Positions 26,784 to 35,853 of a DNA stretch of 64,000 nucleotides are shown here, piece after piece (position 1 is the first letter of the stretch; every line of letters starts with the position of its first letter). The notes beneath the pieces were generated by a model. It was not told the DNA's origin and ran no database searches. It was given only the letters and a program-made list of their open reading frames with translations. This DNA comes from an uncultured Saccharospirillaceae bacterium (lineage in GTDB: Bacteria; Pseudomonadota; Gammaproteobacteria; Pseudomonadales; Oceanobacteraceae): NCBI GenBank assembly GCA_947503895.1, contig CANNFT010000004.1:248001-312000 (forward strand), given 5' to 3'. The position numbers and the translations under genes were made by a program.

Positions 26784-27443
26784 CTAGACTCCCCTGACGG
26801 CTGCGTCGGCACAGACCTTTATTCATCACATAAGCTATCGAGTGCCTTTTGCCCAGAGAACAGGTGGCATCCTGATATGTGGGACCATTTCGTTCTATCG
26901 AGCCAATGCGAAATGAAATTTTAACGGTCTACAAAAAATTATAGTCAACGGGTTTGCTTGAAGGATGAAATGTTAATAGACACACGATTTATAAGGTGCC
27001 ATTTTCTAATAAGAAAAACGTATAATTGATGGATTGAGTGAGGTGGGAGTGTGATTCATTCAAATCGAATGGTAAACCGTAATATTGTTGGCTGCGTGCA
27101 GATGTAATCTCAATTGATGGCAGCGATTCTCATACGTTACTCGTAAAAAATTAAATATTTAATACGTTATATGTCGGTCTTTTTGTACTTAAGTGACTCA
27201 CCTGACATCTCCCTTAGGTGTTGTTTTTATTAATTCTAAAAAATGCTTGAGATTGACTATACTGAAAGTACTTCATGGTAGTAGTCATGTCTGTAGCCAA
27301 ATGCGATGCATGAATATTAGCTGTCAAGAAGCCAGTGTTCGACATTTCGATTGAGAATTTTTAATCATGTGAGGGGATGTCGCATAACCTATCTCGATTG
27401 ATTATTTGCAGAAATTAATCTGAAAATTAAAGGGATATTTTAT
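26784..27443. other. Long AT-rich intergenic region upstream of the cyclase gene
   Basis: About 660 bases between two divergent genes. A TATAAT lies at about 27024 and TATACT at about 27257, possible -10 elements without convincing -35 partners. A weak five-pair stem (27199-27220) is followed by TTGTTTTT. No coding frame with a ribosome binding site was seen; a long 5' untranslated region or small RNA is possible. Confidence 0.4.
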
Positions 27444-29306
27444 GTGGTGGGTGTGGTTCCTTTTATGTGTGACGATCGAATAATATCTGTTTTTATATCA
27501 GTACTCTCGCCAAAAACTCTAAGCTTATCTAATTATGCGGTTTGTTTTCTACTCTCTTGCTGTGCTCTTGGTGCCGTTCAGGTGCATGCTGAGAATGACT
27601 ATGATCGGCTTTTGTTCAGCAATAATATCGAGTACCTACAGTTTGTAAAATCACTTAATCATGTGCCGGATAATCCTGTTGTTTTGTTGCTGAATTCTTA
27701 TCATCCAAATTACCAGTGGACTGAGAATATTACAGATGGTGTACGTGAAGGATTGAAAGACGTGGTGCCTATTGAAAATTTGCACATTGAATATATGGAT
27801 AATCGCCGTTTTGCTGGTGATGCGATATTTAATGAAAAAATGAAGTCGCTAATGGCTTACAAATTCAAAACCATTCAGCCAGACGTTGTCATTACGTCCG
27901 ACGATGCTGCATTCAATTTTTATTTGCAGCACGGTGAGACATTATTTCCAGGTGTTCCGCTTGTATTCTGTGGTGTCAACGTATTCGACCCCAGCGTATT
28001 AAATGGAAAACCGAATGTTACGGGTATTGTGGAAGGCATGGATATAGAAGGTAATATCCAACTTATTCAGTCAGTACAGCCTTCTGTTAATCATATCGTC
28101 ATGCTATCGGATAAAACAGAATTAGGTCAGCGAATGACGATGAGGGCACAGCAAATTATACATCTTAATGATTCGAATGGACTTAAGATGGAAGTTATCG
28201 ATGACTTTACCTATTCTGACTTACGCTCGATGGTGCAGTCAGCCTCCAAAAATAGCGCATTTTTAATATTAGCGGTTCATAAAGATAAACAAGGTCAATA
28301 CTTCTCGTTCGAAGAGCAATTGCCTGCCTTATCAGAGATCAGTCGAGTGCCTATTTACGGCATGTGGGGAGCCATGATGATCGGTAATGGCATTGTCGGT
28401 GGAAACGTCAATGATCCCTACAAACATGGTAAGAATGCCGCGAGACTAGCATCAAGGGTACTGGCAGCGGGGAGTGCTAAAGGGTTGGGCGTTATACCAA
28501 ACTCAGAATTCTCGCCGCAATTTGATTACCAGCAGTTATTGCGGTTTAACATTCCTGTTTCTCGTCTACCCAATGGAGCAACGTTGTTTGGTTATGAAGC
28601 TGGTTTTTACTCGAGCCATCACTTGATGATTAACTCAGGCGTGATTCTCATTATTGGACTCACCACCATTATTTGGTTTCTTATAAAAAATATACACCGG
28701 CGAGAACGGGCAGAAAAAGATCTCACCCGGTTAAATGAATCGTTGGAATCCATAGTTGAAGACCGTACACAAGACCTTGAAATCAAGAATCGTCAGTTGA
28801 CGGAGTTATCGAATCGTTACGAAAGTATGGCGTTTACGGATATATTGACTGAGTTAGGAAATCGTCGTTTTGGTAATGAGTTGCTGCAAAAAATGATTAA
28901 GCGTCACCAATTGAGCCAGCAGTATTTCTCAATTGGGCTGGTGGATATTGACCATTTTAAAAAAGTGAACGATACATATGGTCATGATGTAGGCGACATA
29001 ATATTAAAAAGTGTATCTCGCACGATATTAGATTTAATTCGGCCTACGGATACCATTTGCCGATGGGGAGGAGAGGAGTTCCTGCTCTTTTTCCCCGGTT
29101 CAAACGCACAATCGGCTGAACGCGCAAGTGAGCGAATTCGGACGGCCATATCCAGTGTCGCATTTGCGCCGGTTGGATCGGTGACCATCAGTATTGGTGT
29201 GGCCCAGTTGCTGTCACATGATGATGGTGATGCCATGTTAAAACGAGCGGATAAGGGCTTATATATGGCGAAAGATTGTGGGCGGAACCATGTTGTCGCG
29301 GTGTAA
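27444..29306 (+). CDS. Diguanylate cyclase with periplasmic ABC-substrate-binding-like sensor domain
   Basis: Makes cyclic-di-GMP from GTP in response to an extracytoplasmic ligand. The 620 residues comprise a signal/anchor segment (about 28-50), a periplasmic domain like ABC_sub_bind proteins (about 70-375: VVLLLNSYHPNYQWTENI, the GVREGLKD region, PLVFCGVNVFD), a membrane helix (about 396-417), a coiled coil, and a C-terminal GGDEF domain. The active-site loop is GGEEF (542-546), consistent with an active enzyme, and RPTD (533-536) is the inhibitory I-site at the standard spacing. Start GTG at 27444 with AAGGGA eight bases upstream; ATG at 27465 is possible. Its stop lies six bases from the stop of the convergent PadR gene. 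Confidence 0.9.
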   Translation: MVGVVPFMCDDRIISVFISVLSPKTLSLSNYAVCFLLSCCALGAVQVHAENDYDRLLFSNNIEYLQFVKSLNHVPDNPVVLLLNSYHPNYQWTENITDGVREGLKDVVPIENLHIEYMDNRRFAGDAIFNEKMKSLMAYKFKTIQPDVVITSDDAAFNFYLQHGETLFPGVPLVFCGVNVFDPSVLNGKPNVTGIVEGMDIEGNIQLIQSVQPSVNHIVMLSDKTELGQRMTMRAQQIIHLNDSNGLKMEVIDDFTYSDLRSMVQSASKNSAFLILAVHKDKQGQYFSFEEQLPALSEISRVPIYGMWGAMMIGNGIVGGNVNDPYKHGKNAARLASRVLAAGSAKGLGVIPNSEFSPQFDYQQLLRFNIPVSRLPNGATLFGYEAGFYSSHHLMINSGVILIIGLTTIIWFLIKNIHRRERAEKDLTRLNESLESIVEDRTQDLEIKNRQLTELSNRYESMAFTDILTELGNRRFGNELLQKMIKRHQLSQQYFSIGLVDIDHFKKVNDTYGHDVGDIILKSVSRTILDLIRPTDTICRWGGEEFLLFFPGSNAQSAERASERIRTAISSVAFAPVGSVTISIGVAQLLSHDDGDAMLKRADKGLYMAKDCGRNHVVAV

Positions 29307-29312
29307 TGACGT

Positions 29313-29858
29313 TCATTTTGTATCGTGCGTACGTAATTCTGTTTCTACTTCATCTGCCCATTGTAACCACCCTTCTTTTTCAATTATGCCACGTCTGAGC
29401 GTTAAGTAAGGTAATCGATAGGGTTGTTTATCGGTTTCAGCCAAATTCAAATATTCTTGTTCTAATTGTTTGAACGTCTCTAGTATTTTCGTTTGGTTTT
29501 TTTTATGCAGTTGTAATTCGGTCATTAATGTTTCTGGCTCGACTAATGATCCGGCGTAGAGTTTGACTAATAGAGCGTCATTGACTTTATTGGGTTTTCC
29601 ATGTGATTGAATCCAATCTATCAGTGCATCTCTACCGAGTTCTGTGATGCTGTAAGTTTTTTTGTTGGGTTTTCCGGCTTGGTGTTCTGTTTGAAAACGA
29701 ATGAGTTCCGATGCATGCATTTTCTTTAATTCTAGATATATCTGCTGGTGTGAGGCATTCCAAAAAAAACCGAGATGTGCTTGAAATCGCTTGAGTAAAT
29801 CGTATCCGCTTCCTTCTTCAGCTTCCAATAAAACTAAAATGGCGTGTTTGAGAGACAT
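29313..29858 (-). CDS. PadR family transcriptional regulator
   Basis: A 181-residue PadR-type repressor: N-terminal winged helix (MSLKHAILVLLEAEEGSGYD, LKRFQAHLGFFWNASHQQIY, then a wing with GKPNKKTYSITELG) and a C-terminal helical dimerisation domain (Vir_act_alpha_C type). The frame is open to 29903, but MSLKHAIL at 29858 is the conserved family start. It is divergent from the phytoene-dehydrogenase-like gene, which it probably represses; an inverted repeat suited to a dimeric regulator lies between them at 30048-30069. Confidence 0.88.
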   Translation of the reverse strand: MSLKHAILVLLEAEEGSGYDLLKRFQAHLGFFWNASHQQIYLELKKMHASELIRFQTEHQAGKPNKKTYSITELGRDALIDWIQSHGKPNKVNDALLVKLYAGSLVEPETLMTELQLHKKNQTKILETFKQLEQEYLNLAETDKQPYRLPYLTLRRGIIEKEGWLQWADEVETELRTHDTK

Positions 29859-30047
29859 GTGTTGTTTAAATCCTATCGAAATAATGGCCAATGGGTGAAT
29901 CACGTTTTATTGATCTTAACTGTGTACATAAGTACCGTTAAATATCAGACTTTCCTTTCTAAATGGATAATTGGCGATAAATGACCGATATTTAATGGGT
30001 GCTACAGTGTATGTAGATTCGAGGATGTTTTACCATCAGATGATCAT

Positions 30048-30069
30048 AATATGCAAACTATTGCATATT
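30048..30069. promoter_or_regulatory. Inverted repeat, candidate PadR operator
   Basis: Arms AATATGCAA and TTGCATATT with a four-base spacer (ACTA), about 80 bases before the start of the oxidoreductase gene and 190 before the PadR start. PadR sites often have ATGC/GCAT-type half-sites; assignment is by position and symmetry only. Confidence 0.45.
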
Positions 30070-30147
30070 AAAAATATTTGCAGTCCTGTGATTTAGATAG
30101 CACTAAAAATAATAATAACTCTCAGCAAATGAATGGGCAGAAGAAAT

Positions 30148-31827
30148 ATGGCTAAAGTCAGAACCGGTAAACGCTACCGAACGGGCCGTGCGTTAGAAAA
30201 GTACGATACGATCATTGTGGGCTCTGGTATGGGCGCATTGACCAATGGTGCGTTACTGTCGCTGCTCGGTAAGAAAGTATGCGTGCTAGAACAACACTAT
30301 ACTGCGGGCGGGTTTACCCATGCCTACGAGCGAAATGGCTACGAATGGGATGTCGGTGTGCACTATATAGGGGAGGTGCATAATCCTAAATCTACTTTGC
30401 GAAGAGTGTTCGATGTTATCAGTCAAGGTAGACTAAAATGGGCTGAGATGGACCCAGTTTATGACAAAATTATCATTGGTGAAGATGAATATGATTTTGT
30501 AGCAGGGAAAGAAAATTTTATTCGCGACCTCTCTGAACGCTTCCCAGATGAAAAAGAAGCGATTCATCAATACGTGTCACTTATCCGTAAAACCAGTTCA
30601 CTCACCCCTAAATTCTTTGCAGCGCAAGCGCTTCCCGCTTGGGCTGGTAAGCTCTACAACCGAATCCGGCCATTGCTGCTGCCAAAAGAATTCTTCATGA
30701 CGTGTCGAGAAGTACTCGAAGGTTTAACACAAAATCAGGCATTAATTTCGGTCTTAACAGGGCAGTGGGGGGATCACGGACAAACGCCACGAGACGGTGC
30801 ATTTGTCATGCACGCTTTAATTGCTAAGCATTACTTGGCAGGTGGGGCATACCCTGTGGGCGGTGCTTCTGCCATTGCTCGGGAAATTATCCCCACGATT
30901 CAGCAATCGGGTGGCGAAGTCTTTACCTACGCAGAAGTTGACGAAATTCTCGTTAAGAATAATGCTGCCTATGGCGTGCGCTTAGTCAATGGTGATGAAT
31001 TATTCGCCGATACGGTGGTGAGTAATGTTGGTTTCATGAATACCGTTAAGCGGCTTATCCCAGAAGCGAGTCGTAAAAAACACAAGATGGAAAAATGGAC
31101 GCAGGATGTGCAATATTCCCGAGCGACACATTGTTTATATGCTGGTTTTAAAGGAACAACGGAAGAGCTTGGGCTAAACAGCACAAACTTATGGATTTAC
31201 CCGAATGGCGGTCATGAAAAAAATGTAGATGATTATGTTAATCACAAGACAGATGACTTCCCTTTAATTTACGTTTCATTCCCATCGACTAAAGACCCTG
31301 ATTGGGAGCGACGCTATCCCGGTAAAACCACGGTGGAAATCGTGACGATTGCCAGCATGGATCGATATGAAAAATGGAATGGCAGCATGTGGCAGCAACG
31401 TGGTGAGGATTACGAAGCTAAAAAAGAAGCCTTAAGTCAAAAGTTATTAGACCGCTTATTCGAACGGCTACCACAGTTACGTGAAGCGCTGGATTATTAC
31501 GAGCTATCTACGCCACTGTCAACACAGTTTTATCAGCTTAACACACAAGGTGAAATATACGGATTGGATCATTTTGTTGATCGTTTTAAAAAACCATTTT
31601 TACACCCTCAAATGCCGATCAAAAATGTGTATATGACCGGTGCAGATGTTATGACGGCGGGTGTCGGTGGCGCCATGATGGGTGGCTTGATGACCAGTTG
31701 TGCGATGCAAGGACTCTTTAAAGCGAAAGATGTCTTGGCTCTATTGAAAAATTATCCTAGCGCCCAGTCGGCTGTTTCTGAAACGATTGAAAATACGTCG
31801 CCGGTGGATGTAAAAGTCGCACCTTGA
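30148..31827 (+). CDS. Phytoene-dehydrogenase/retinol-saturase-like FAD oxidoreductase
   Basis: A flavoprotein of the phytoene desaturase/all-trans-retinol 13,14-reductase-like family, acting on a polyene or other lipid; the substrate is not known. The 559 residues from the ATG at 30148 (AGAAG before it; in-frame ATG also at 30133) start with a dinucleotide-binding motif VGSGMGALTNGALLSLLG and LEQHYTAGGFTHAYERNG, followed by EWDVGVHYIGEV, and end with the family FAD motif NVYMTGADVMTAGVGGAMMG. No carotenoid genes (crtB, crtE) are nearby, so carotenoid synthesis is unlikely. Probably under control of the divergent PadR gene. Confidence 0.85.
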   Translation: MAKVRTGKRYRTGRALEKYDTIIVGSGMGALTNGALLSLLGKKVCVLEQHYTAGGFTHAYERNGYEWDVGVHYIGEVHNPKSTLRRVFDVISQGRLKWAEMDPVYDKIIIGEDEYDFVAGKENFIRDLSERFPDEKEAIHQYVSLIRKTSSLTPKFFAAQALPAWAGKLYNRIRPLLLPKEFFMTCREVLEGLTQNQALISVLTGQWGDHGQTPRDGAFVMHALIAKHYLAGGAYPVGGASAIAREIIPTIQQSGGEVFTYAEVDEILVKNNAAYGVRLVNGDELFADTVVSNVGFMNTVKRLIPEASRKKHKMEKWTQDVQYSRATHCLYAGFKGTTEELGLNSTNLWIYPNGGHEKNVDDYVNHKTDDFPLIYVSFPSTKDPDWERRYPGKTTVEIVTIASMDRYEKWNGSMWQQRGEDYEAKKEALSQKLLDRLFERLPQLREALDYYELSTPLSTQFYQLNTQGEIYGLDHFVDRFKKPFLHPQMPIKNVYMTGADVMTAGVGGAMMGGLMTSCAMQGLFKAKDVLALLKNYPSAQSAVSETIENTSPVDVKVAP

Positions 31828-32084
31828 CAGTACAATTTAAAATAGGGTGAGTGCCTTTTCATATCCCACTTTATGTCTAAAGGTACTCATCGATTGCCGT
31901 GTGGGTCGTTCATGTCACTTATCCTGATGCTTTGTTTCTTGGCATTGGAACCAATCTTTTACTCTATCATCTATTGCTGTGCATAAACGATCAGTCGTTA
32001 TCGTAAACACAAGGTAAATTATTTTCCGAAAGAAAAAATATCAAAATTAACTATTTCAAAAAAACGAGTGCAACCAATTTAATG

Positions 32085-32384
32085 CTATAAAAGAAATATA
32101 AAAATTATGATTTGCAATAGAATAATGCTGTAGGAAAGTACTTTAATGCGGGTGTAAATATGCTGTATTAAGGCGTACCAAAGACACAGCAAAAGAATAA
32201 TGGTGACGATTGGGCCAGAAATATAAAGAACAAAAATAATAATGGAGGATGGATCACCGCCTATACTTTCTGTGAAGGCAAGTGGGCTGAATATGAGCAA
32301 TAATGCCCAATAAGGAGACGCAAGTATAACGGCAATATGAGCAAGCAAGGGGGCGACCCAAGTTTTTGAACGAGATGCCGTCAT
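32085..32384 (-). CDS. Small membrane protein, function unknown
   Basis: A 99-residue hydrophobic protein with three predicted helices (about 10-33, 45-70 and 78-98) and a short polar N-terminus (MTASRSKTW). No family recognised. The ribosome binding site is weak and the DNA is AT-rich, so some doubt remains that it is expressed; the continuous hydrophobic pattern with few charged residues favours a real membrane protein. Confidence 0.45.
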   Translation of the reverse strand: MTASRSKTWVAPLLAHIAVILASPYWALLLIFSPLAFTESIGGDPSSIIIFVLYISGPIVTIILLLCLWYALIQHIYTRIKVLSYSIILLQIIIFIFLL

Positions 32385-32752
32385 ATTTGAAGATTACCCG
32401 AGAATAAGTCTATATTAAGAATAGTAGAGCATAATGAAACTATTGGGTACGAATTGACAGACATTCGTTCGTTAATGTGAAGACTCTTTCTTTTTTATGA
32501 TGAGTAAATCGGCTGTAAAGAAAAGCGCCATTCAACAAAAGTGCCGCATTCCGCCTCGCACTTTGGTTCGAACGAACTTCGCAACTTACGATTTAAATCG
32601 GCTTAAAAGGTACTGGTGAATCAGACAGCAGCGACTAATTGTCCTTTATCCTGTAGGTTGTTTGGGGTGGTTGGTACTGATTTATATCGAAGTGGTATGG
32701 CTGGATTCGTTCACGTTACTCACTAAGTGGAAAAATATAAAGGTCCTCTGAT
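32385..32752. other. Gap with nothing recognised
   Basis: About 370 bases between divergent small genes. I see no RNA gene, repeat or clear operator. GGTTCGAA around 32570 recalls a tRNA T-loop but no cloverleaf surrounds it. Confidence 0.4.
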
Positions 32753-33427
32753 ATGCGCAGCGTTAAGAAAATATTTTTTCTCAATCGAACCTACTCCGCT
32801 GATCGCCAATGTGGGTTTGCATCAAGATTGATGACATTCAGTCTTGCTTTGTCGTTGATGACAGCATGTACGCACAGCAATCGAACGCCTCCGGATGATT
32901 ATGTTTCCATTCATGAGCAGTGGCCCGTTAAATTTATACCAACCTACGGTCAGCTAGTGATCGTTAATCCATTCACTGTGACCTGTTGTGGCGCGTCACC
33001 ACGCTACGATTTGATCATTCAACGCATAGACAATTCAGCAGGGGCATTTCCAAAATTTTTTACCATTAGTGATTTAGCGCCCATTGATGATTTTGTCTGT
33101 CTGCAGCTAAAGCGTGGCCGCTACAAAATACGTTTAGTCATTCCATCCGCATCCAGTGCCGCTGCCGTTGACGAGATTGAAATGGAAAATCTGCCTGCGA
33201 TGAGGCAATTTCTTGCCGCAGATGTTGATCTTAGACGGGGTAAAGAACGAGCAAAATTAGAATGGATAGAAGAAGACAAGGCAATGCGATTTATTAATCA
33301 AGCTTTATTAAGATTGGAGCACGCCCCTCCATTGCTTCCTGTCGGCGTTAATTTATCTAAGGCTGAGCAGGAAGACAGGATATTGAGACTGCAAAACAGT
33401 ATGATGGAATGTGTCACCCCAGCTTAG
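32753..33427 (+). CDS. Putative lipoprotein, function unknown
   Basis: A 224-residue protein with a long N-terminus, then a hydrophobic segment ending in a lipobox-like LMTAC (about residues 35-39), so probably a membrane lipoprotein; Met at -3 is unusual but tolerated. The mature part is rich in beta-forming sequence with a CC pair (VTCCGASPRYD) and a C-terminal helical stretch (RILRLQNSMMEC). A Met at residue 27 would give a more typical short signal peptide. Family not recognised. It ends 36 bases before the end of convergent hutG. Confidence 0.55.
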   Translation: MRSVKKIFFLNRTYSADRQCGFASRLMTFSLALSLMTACTHSNRTPPDDYVSIHEQWPVKFIPTYGQLVIVNPFTVTCCGASPRYDLIIQRIDNSAGAFPKFFTISDLAPIDDFVCLQLKRGRYKIRLVIPSASSAAAVDEIEMENLPAMRQFLAADVDLRRGKERAKLEWIEEDKAMRFINQALLRLEHAPPLLPVGVNLSKAEQEDRILRLQNSMMECVTPA

Positions 33428-33463
33428 CATGGCGATTTGAAGTTTCCTTTACATCAATATCAT

Positions 33464-34516
33464 TTATTGCTGAAGCTTAATGATTTCATAGGCGATACGT
33501 GCAGCGACTTTTGATGTTTGATGATCAATATCATAATCTGGGTTGAGTTCAGCGATATCTGACATTAACCATTGCACATTGTATTGATGACATGCCTGAT
33601 GTATCTGCTCAATCGCCTGTATAACAAAGGGCAGTGAAATACCATAGGCAGAGGGGGCGCTTACACCAGGCGCAACGCTGGCAGGCAGTGCGTCCAAACA
33701 AACCGTAAGGTAAAGGTAATCTATTTTAGATATGAATTCATGAATAAACGTATCGCTTGTTTTTGGTTCGCACTGGTAATCCATTAAATACGGCACTGCT
33801 TTTTCTTCAGCATAGTGGAACAGTGCCTGTGTGTTCGCAGCTTCGCTAATGCCAATGCAAGCGTAATGAAAGGCTTGATCATGCATAGCGCAAGATTCGG
33901 CTACTTGATAAAAGGGGGTGCCGGAACTGCCAATCCAACCTGACTTTGATGCAGGTTTACGCAAATCAAAATGTGCATCGAAATTTATAATGCCTATTTT
34001 ACTGCGCGTTTCGTTTCGTTGATCTAGAAACTGGCGACAGCCTTGATAACTTGCCCAACCTATTTCATGCCCACCTCCTAAACCAATGACAAATTGGTTT
34101 TGCATCAACGCGTCGGATACCTGACTGGCAAATTGCTGTTGCGTGCTGGCGAGTGCATCCGCTTCTCCTTGGAATGCATCCGTATCAACATTTCCGGCAT
34201 CATAAAGTTTCATCGGAAAATGGACTGCCAAATTAGATAAGGATCGTCTGAGTGCATTAGGCCCCTTACGAGCCCCCACTCGTCCTTGATTTCGCTGCAC
34301 GCCTAAGTCGGATGCAAAACCAATAAAAGTGATGCCCTTTTCAAGTGATGCAGAGGGTGCTGGTTGAGTGTTTGCCTCGTTTTGCGGGCATGGTGAAGCG
34401 GCAGAATCCAAACACTTAATAAATGGTTTGACGAGTTGGTGAATACGTAGGCCTTCAGCACCGTCTTCTACGTCAACTCTGCCTGACCATAAAGCTGTCA
34501 CTTGATTAGAATCCAT
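33464..34516 (-). CDS. hutG: Formimidoylglutamase HutG
   Basis: Last step of histidine degradation: N-formimidoyl-L-glutamate to glutamate plus formamide. A binuclear manganese hydrolase of the arginase/ureohydrolase fold, with metal-binding motifs GGGHEIGWAS, NFDAHFDLR and CLDALPASVAPGVSAPS visible in order. The 350 residues are slightly long for the family (about 310-320) because of an N-terminal extension of some 60 residues with a variable Gln/Pro-rich part. The start codon overlaps the end of hutI by 11 bases, so the two are translated together. The arginase-type enzyme means this organism uses the direct glutamate/formamide route, not HutF. Confidence 0.93.
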   Translation of the reverse strand: MDSNQVTALWSGRVDVEDGAEGLRIHQLVKPFIKCLDSAASPCPQNEANTQPAPSASLEKGITFIGFASDLGVQRNQGRVGARKGPNALRRSLSNLAVHFPMKLYDAGNVDTDAFQGEADALASTQQQFASQVSDALMQNQFVIGLGGGHEIGWASYQGCRQFLDQRNETRSKIGIINFDAHFDLRKPASKSGWIGSSGTPFYQVAESCAMHDQAFHYACIGISEAANTQALFHYAEEKAVPYLMDYQCEPKTSDTFIHEFISKIDYLYLTVCLDALPASVAPGVSAPSAYGISLPFVIQAIEQIHQACHQYNVQWLMSDIAELNPDYDIDHQTSKVAARIAYEIIKLQQ

Positions 34517-35759
34517 AGCGAGATGCCTCTTTGCCGCCCTTTAATTTCCCTGCTTGCCATATGCACGCTGGTCGATGAAAGTTTACACCATATGCTAACT
34601 CCGCTGGATGCTGAATGTTCCACAGTAAAATATCAGCATCAAACCCAGTTTTAATTTGCCCTTTTGTTTTGATATCTAACGCTTGTGCAGCGAAATGCGT
34701 TGCACCTTTTAGAGCTTCTTGCGGCGTTAATCCCATTAAAATACAGGCTTGATTCATGGCCGTTAGAAGGGATGCCACGGGAGCGGTTCCGGGATTTAAA
34801 TCAGTAGCAACCGCCATCGGTGTGTTGTTTTTCCGCAATGCCTCAATAGGCGGTAATTGCGTTTCTTTTAAACAATAAAAGGCGGCAGGTAAGAGCACCG
34901 CGACAGTCGATCGAAGCTGGCTGACGTCTTCAGCGTTTAAATATTCGATATGATCAACCGATATCGCTTGATATTGAGCAGCCCGTACCGCACCTTTTAA
35001 ATCGCTCAATTGTTCTGCATGAGCTTTGATAGGTAAATTGTATTGTTGAGCAGCTTGATACACCTGTTCACATTGATCTGCGGAAAACCCGATTCCTTCG
35101 CAAAAAACATCGACAGCATCGGCTAACTTTTGCGCTGCAATGGCGGGTAACATTTCGCTGCAAATATGGTTAATATAGGCTTGCTTGGGGTGATCAAAAT
35201 GTTGAAACTCAGGCGGTACCGCGTGAGCACCCAAAAAGGTGGTTTTGATGGTGACGGGATAATGCTCTTCTAGCATTTTGGCGACGCGTAGCATTTTTAT
35301 TTCGGTTTCAGTGTCTAAGCCGTAACCTGACTTGATTTCCACCGTTGTGACCCCTTCTTCTAGCAACCTTTCTAATCGAGGGGCGGATTGACGGTAAAGA
35401 TCTTCAAGCGATAGAGCGCGAGTATGGCGTACGCTGGAAAGAATGCCGCCGCCTTTTTTTGCAATCGATTCATAAGACTCGCCTTGTAGTCTCCATTCAA
35501 ATTCTTCAGCTCGATTCCCCCCAAACACCAAGTGTGTATGGCAATCAATTAAACCTGGGGTAACCCATTTACCTGCGCCATCGATTTTTCGGCGAACCTC
35601 AATATTTGAATGGTCTTTCGACCACGCATCCATTGGACCGACAAATACGATTTCATTGCCCTGAATGGCGACCGCAGCCTTTTCCTGTATGCCGTAACCG
35701 TCTGTATCTGCTGCAAAGGTTGCGATGTTTACGTTTTCAATGAGCCAATCGTATTCCAT
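34506..35759 (-). CDS. hutI: Imidazolonepropionase HutI
   Basis: Third step of histidine degradation: opens imidazolone propionate to N-formimidoylglutamate. A metal-dependent amidohydrolase; the sequence shows the metal motif LIDCHTHLVFGGNRAEEF, GGGILSSVRHTRA, KSGYGLDTETE, TFLGAHAVPPEF and KAHAEQLS in order. 417 residues from ATG 35759 (family about 405); a TTG at 35765 is also in frame. First gene of the hutIG operon, transcribed divergently from hutC across a 94-base region with the composite operator. Confidence 0.95.
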   Translation of the reverse strand: MEYDWLIENVNIATFAADTDGYGIQEKAAVAIQGNEIVFVGPMDAWSKDHSNIEVRRKIDGAGKWVTPGLIDCHTHLVFGGNRAEEFEWRLQGESYESIAKKGGGILSSVRHTRALSLEDLYRQSAPRLERLLEEGVTTVEIKSGYGLDTETEIKMLRVAKMLEEHYPVTIKTTFLGAHAVPPEFQHFDHPKQAYINHICSEMLPAIAAQKLADAVDVFCEGIGFSADQCEQVYQAAQQYNLPIKAHAEQLSDLKGAVRAAQYQAISVDHIEYLNAEDVSQLRSTVAVLLPAAFYCLKETQLPPIEALRKNNTPMAVATDLNPGTAPVASLLTAMNQACILMGLTPQEALKGATHFAAQALDIKTKGQIKTGFDADILLWNIQHPAELAYGVNFHRPACIWQAGKLKGGKEASRYGF

Positions 35760-35793
35760 GGTCAATCCGAGTGAAAAGAAAATGTAGGTTTAG

Positions 35794-35825
35794 ACTACTT
35801 GTATATACAAGACTATACAAGTAGT
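35794..35825. promoter_or_regulatory. Composite HutC operator between hutI and hutC
   Basis: Two nested symmetric elements: a perfect 14-base palindrome CTTGTATATACAAG (35798-35811), and 12-base arms ACTACTTGTATA / TATACAAGTAGT (35794-35805 and 35814-35825) around an eight-base spacer. The core resembles the TTGTATATACAA-type sites known for HutC repressors. It lies in the divergent promoter region, 35 bases upstream of hutI and 28 of hutC, so binding could repress both and give autoregulation. Confidence 0.75.
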
Positions 35826-35853
35826 ATGGCTCGAAATTGTAGGGTGACATGCC

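Noticed and set aside
32550..32600. GGTTCGAA resembling a tRNA T-loop
   Set aside because: No acceptor, D or anticodon stems can be drawn around it.
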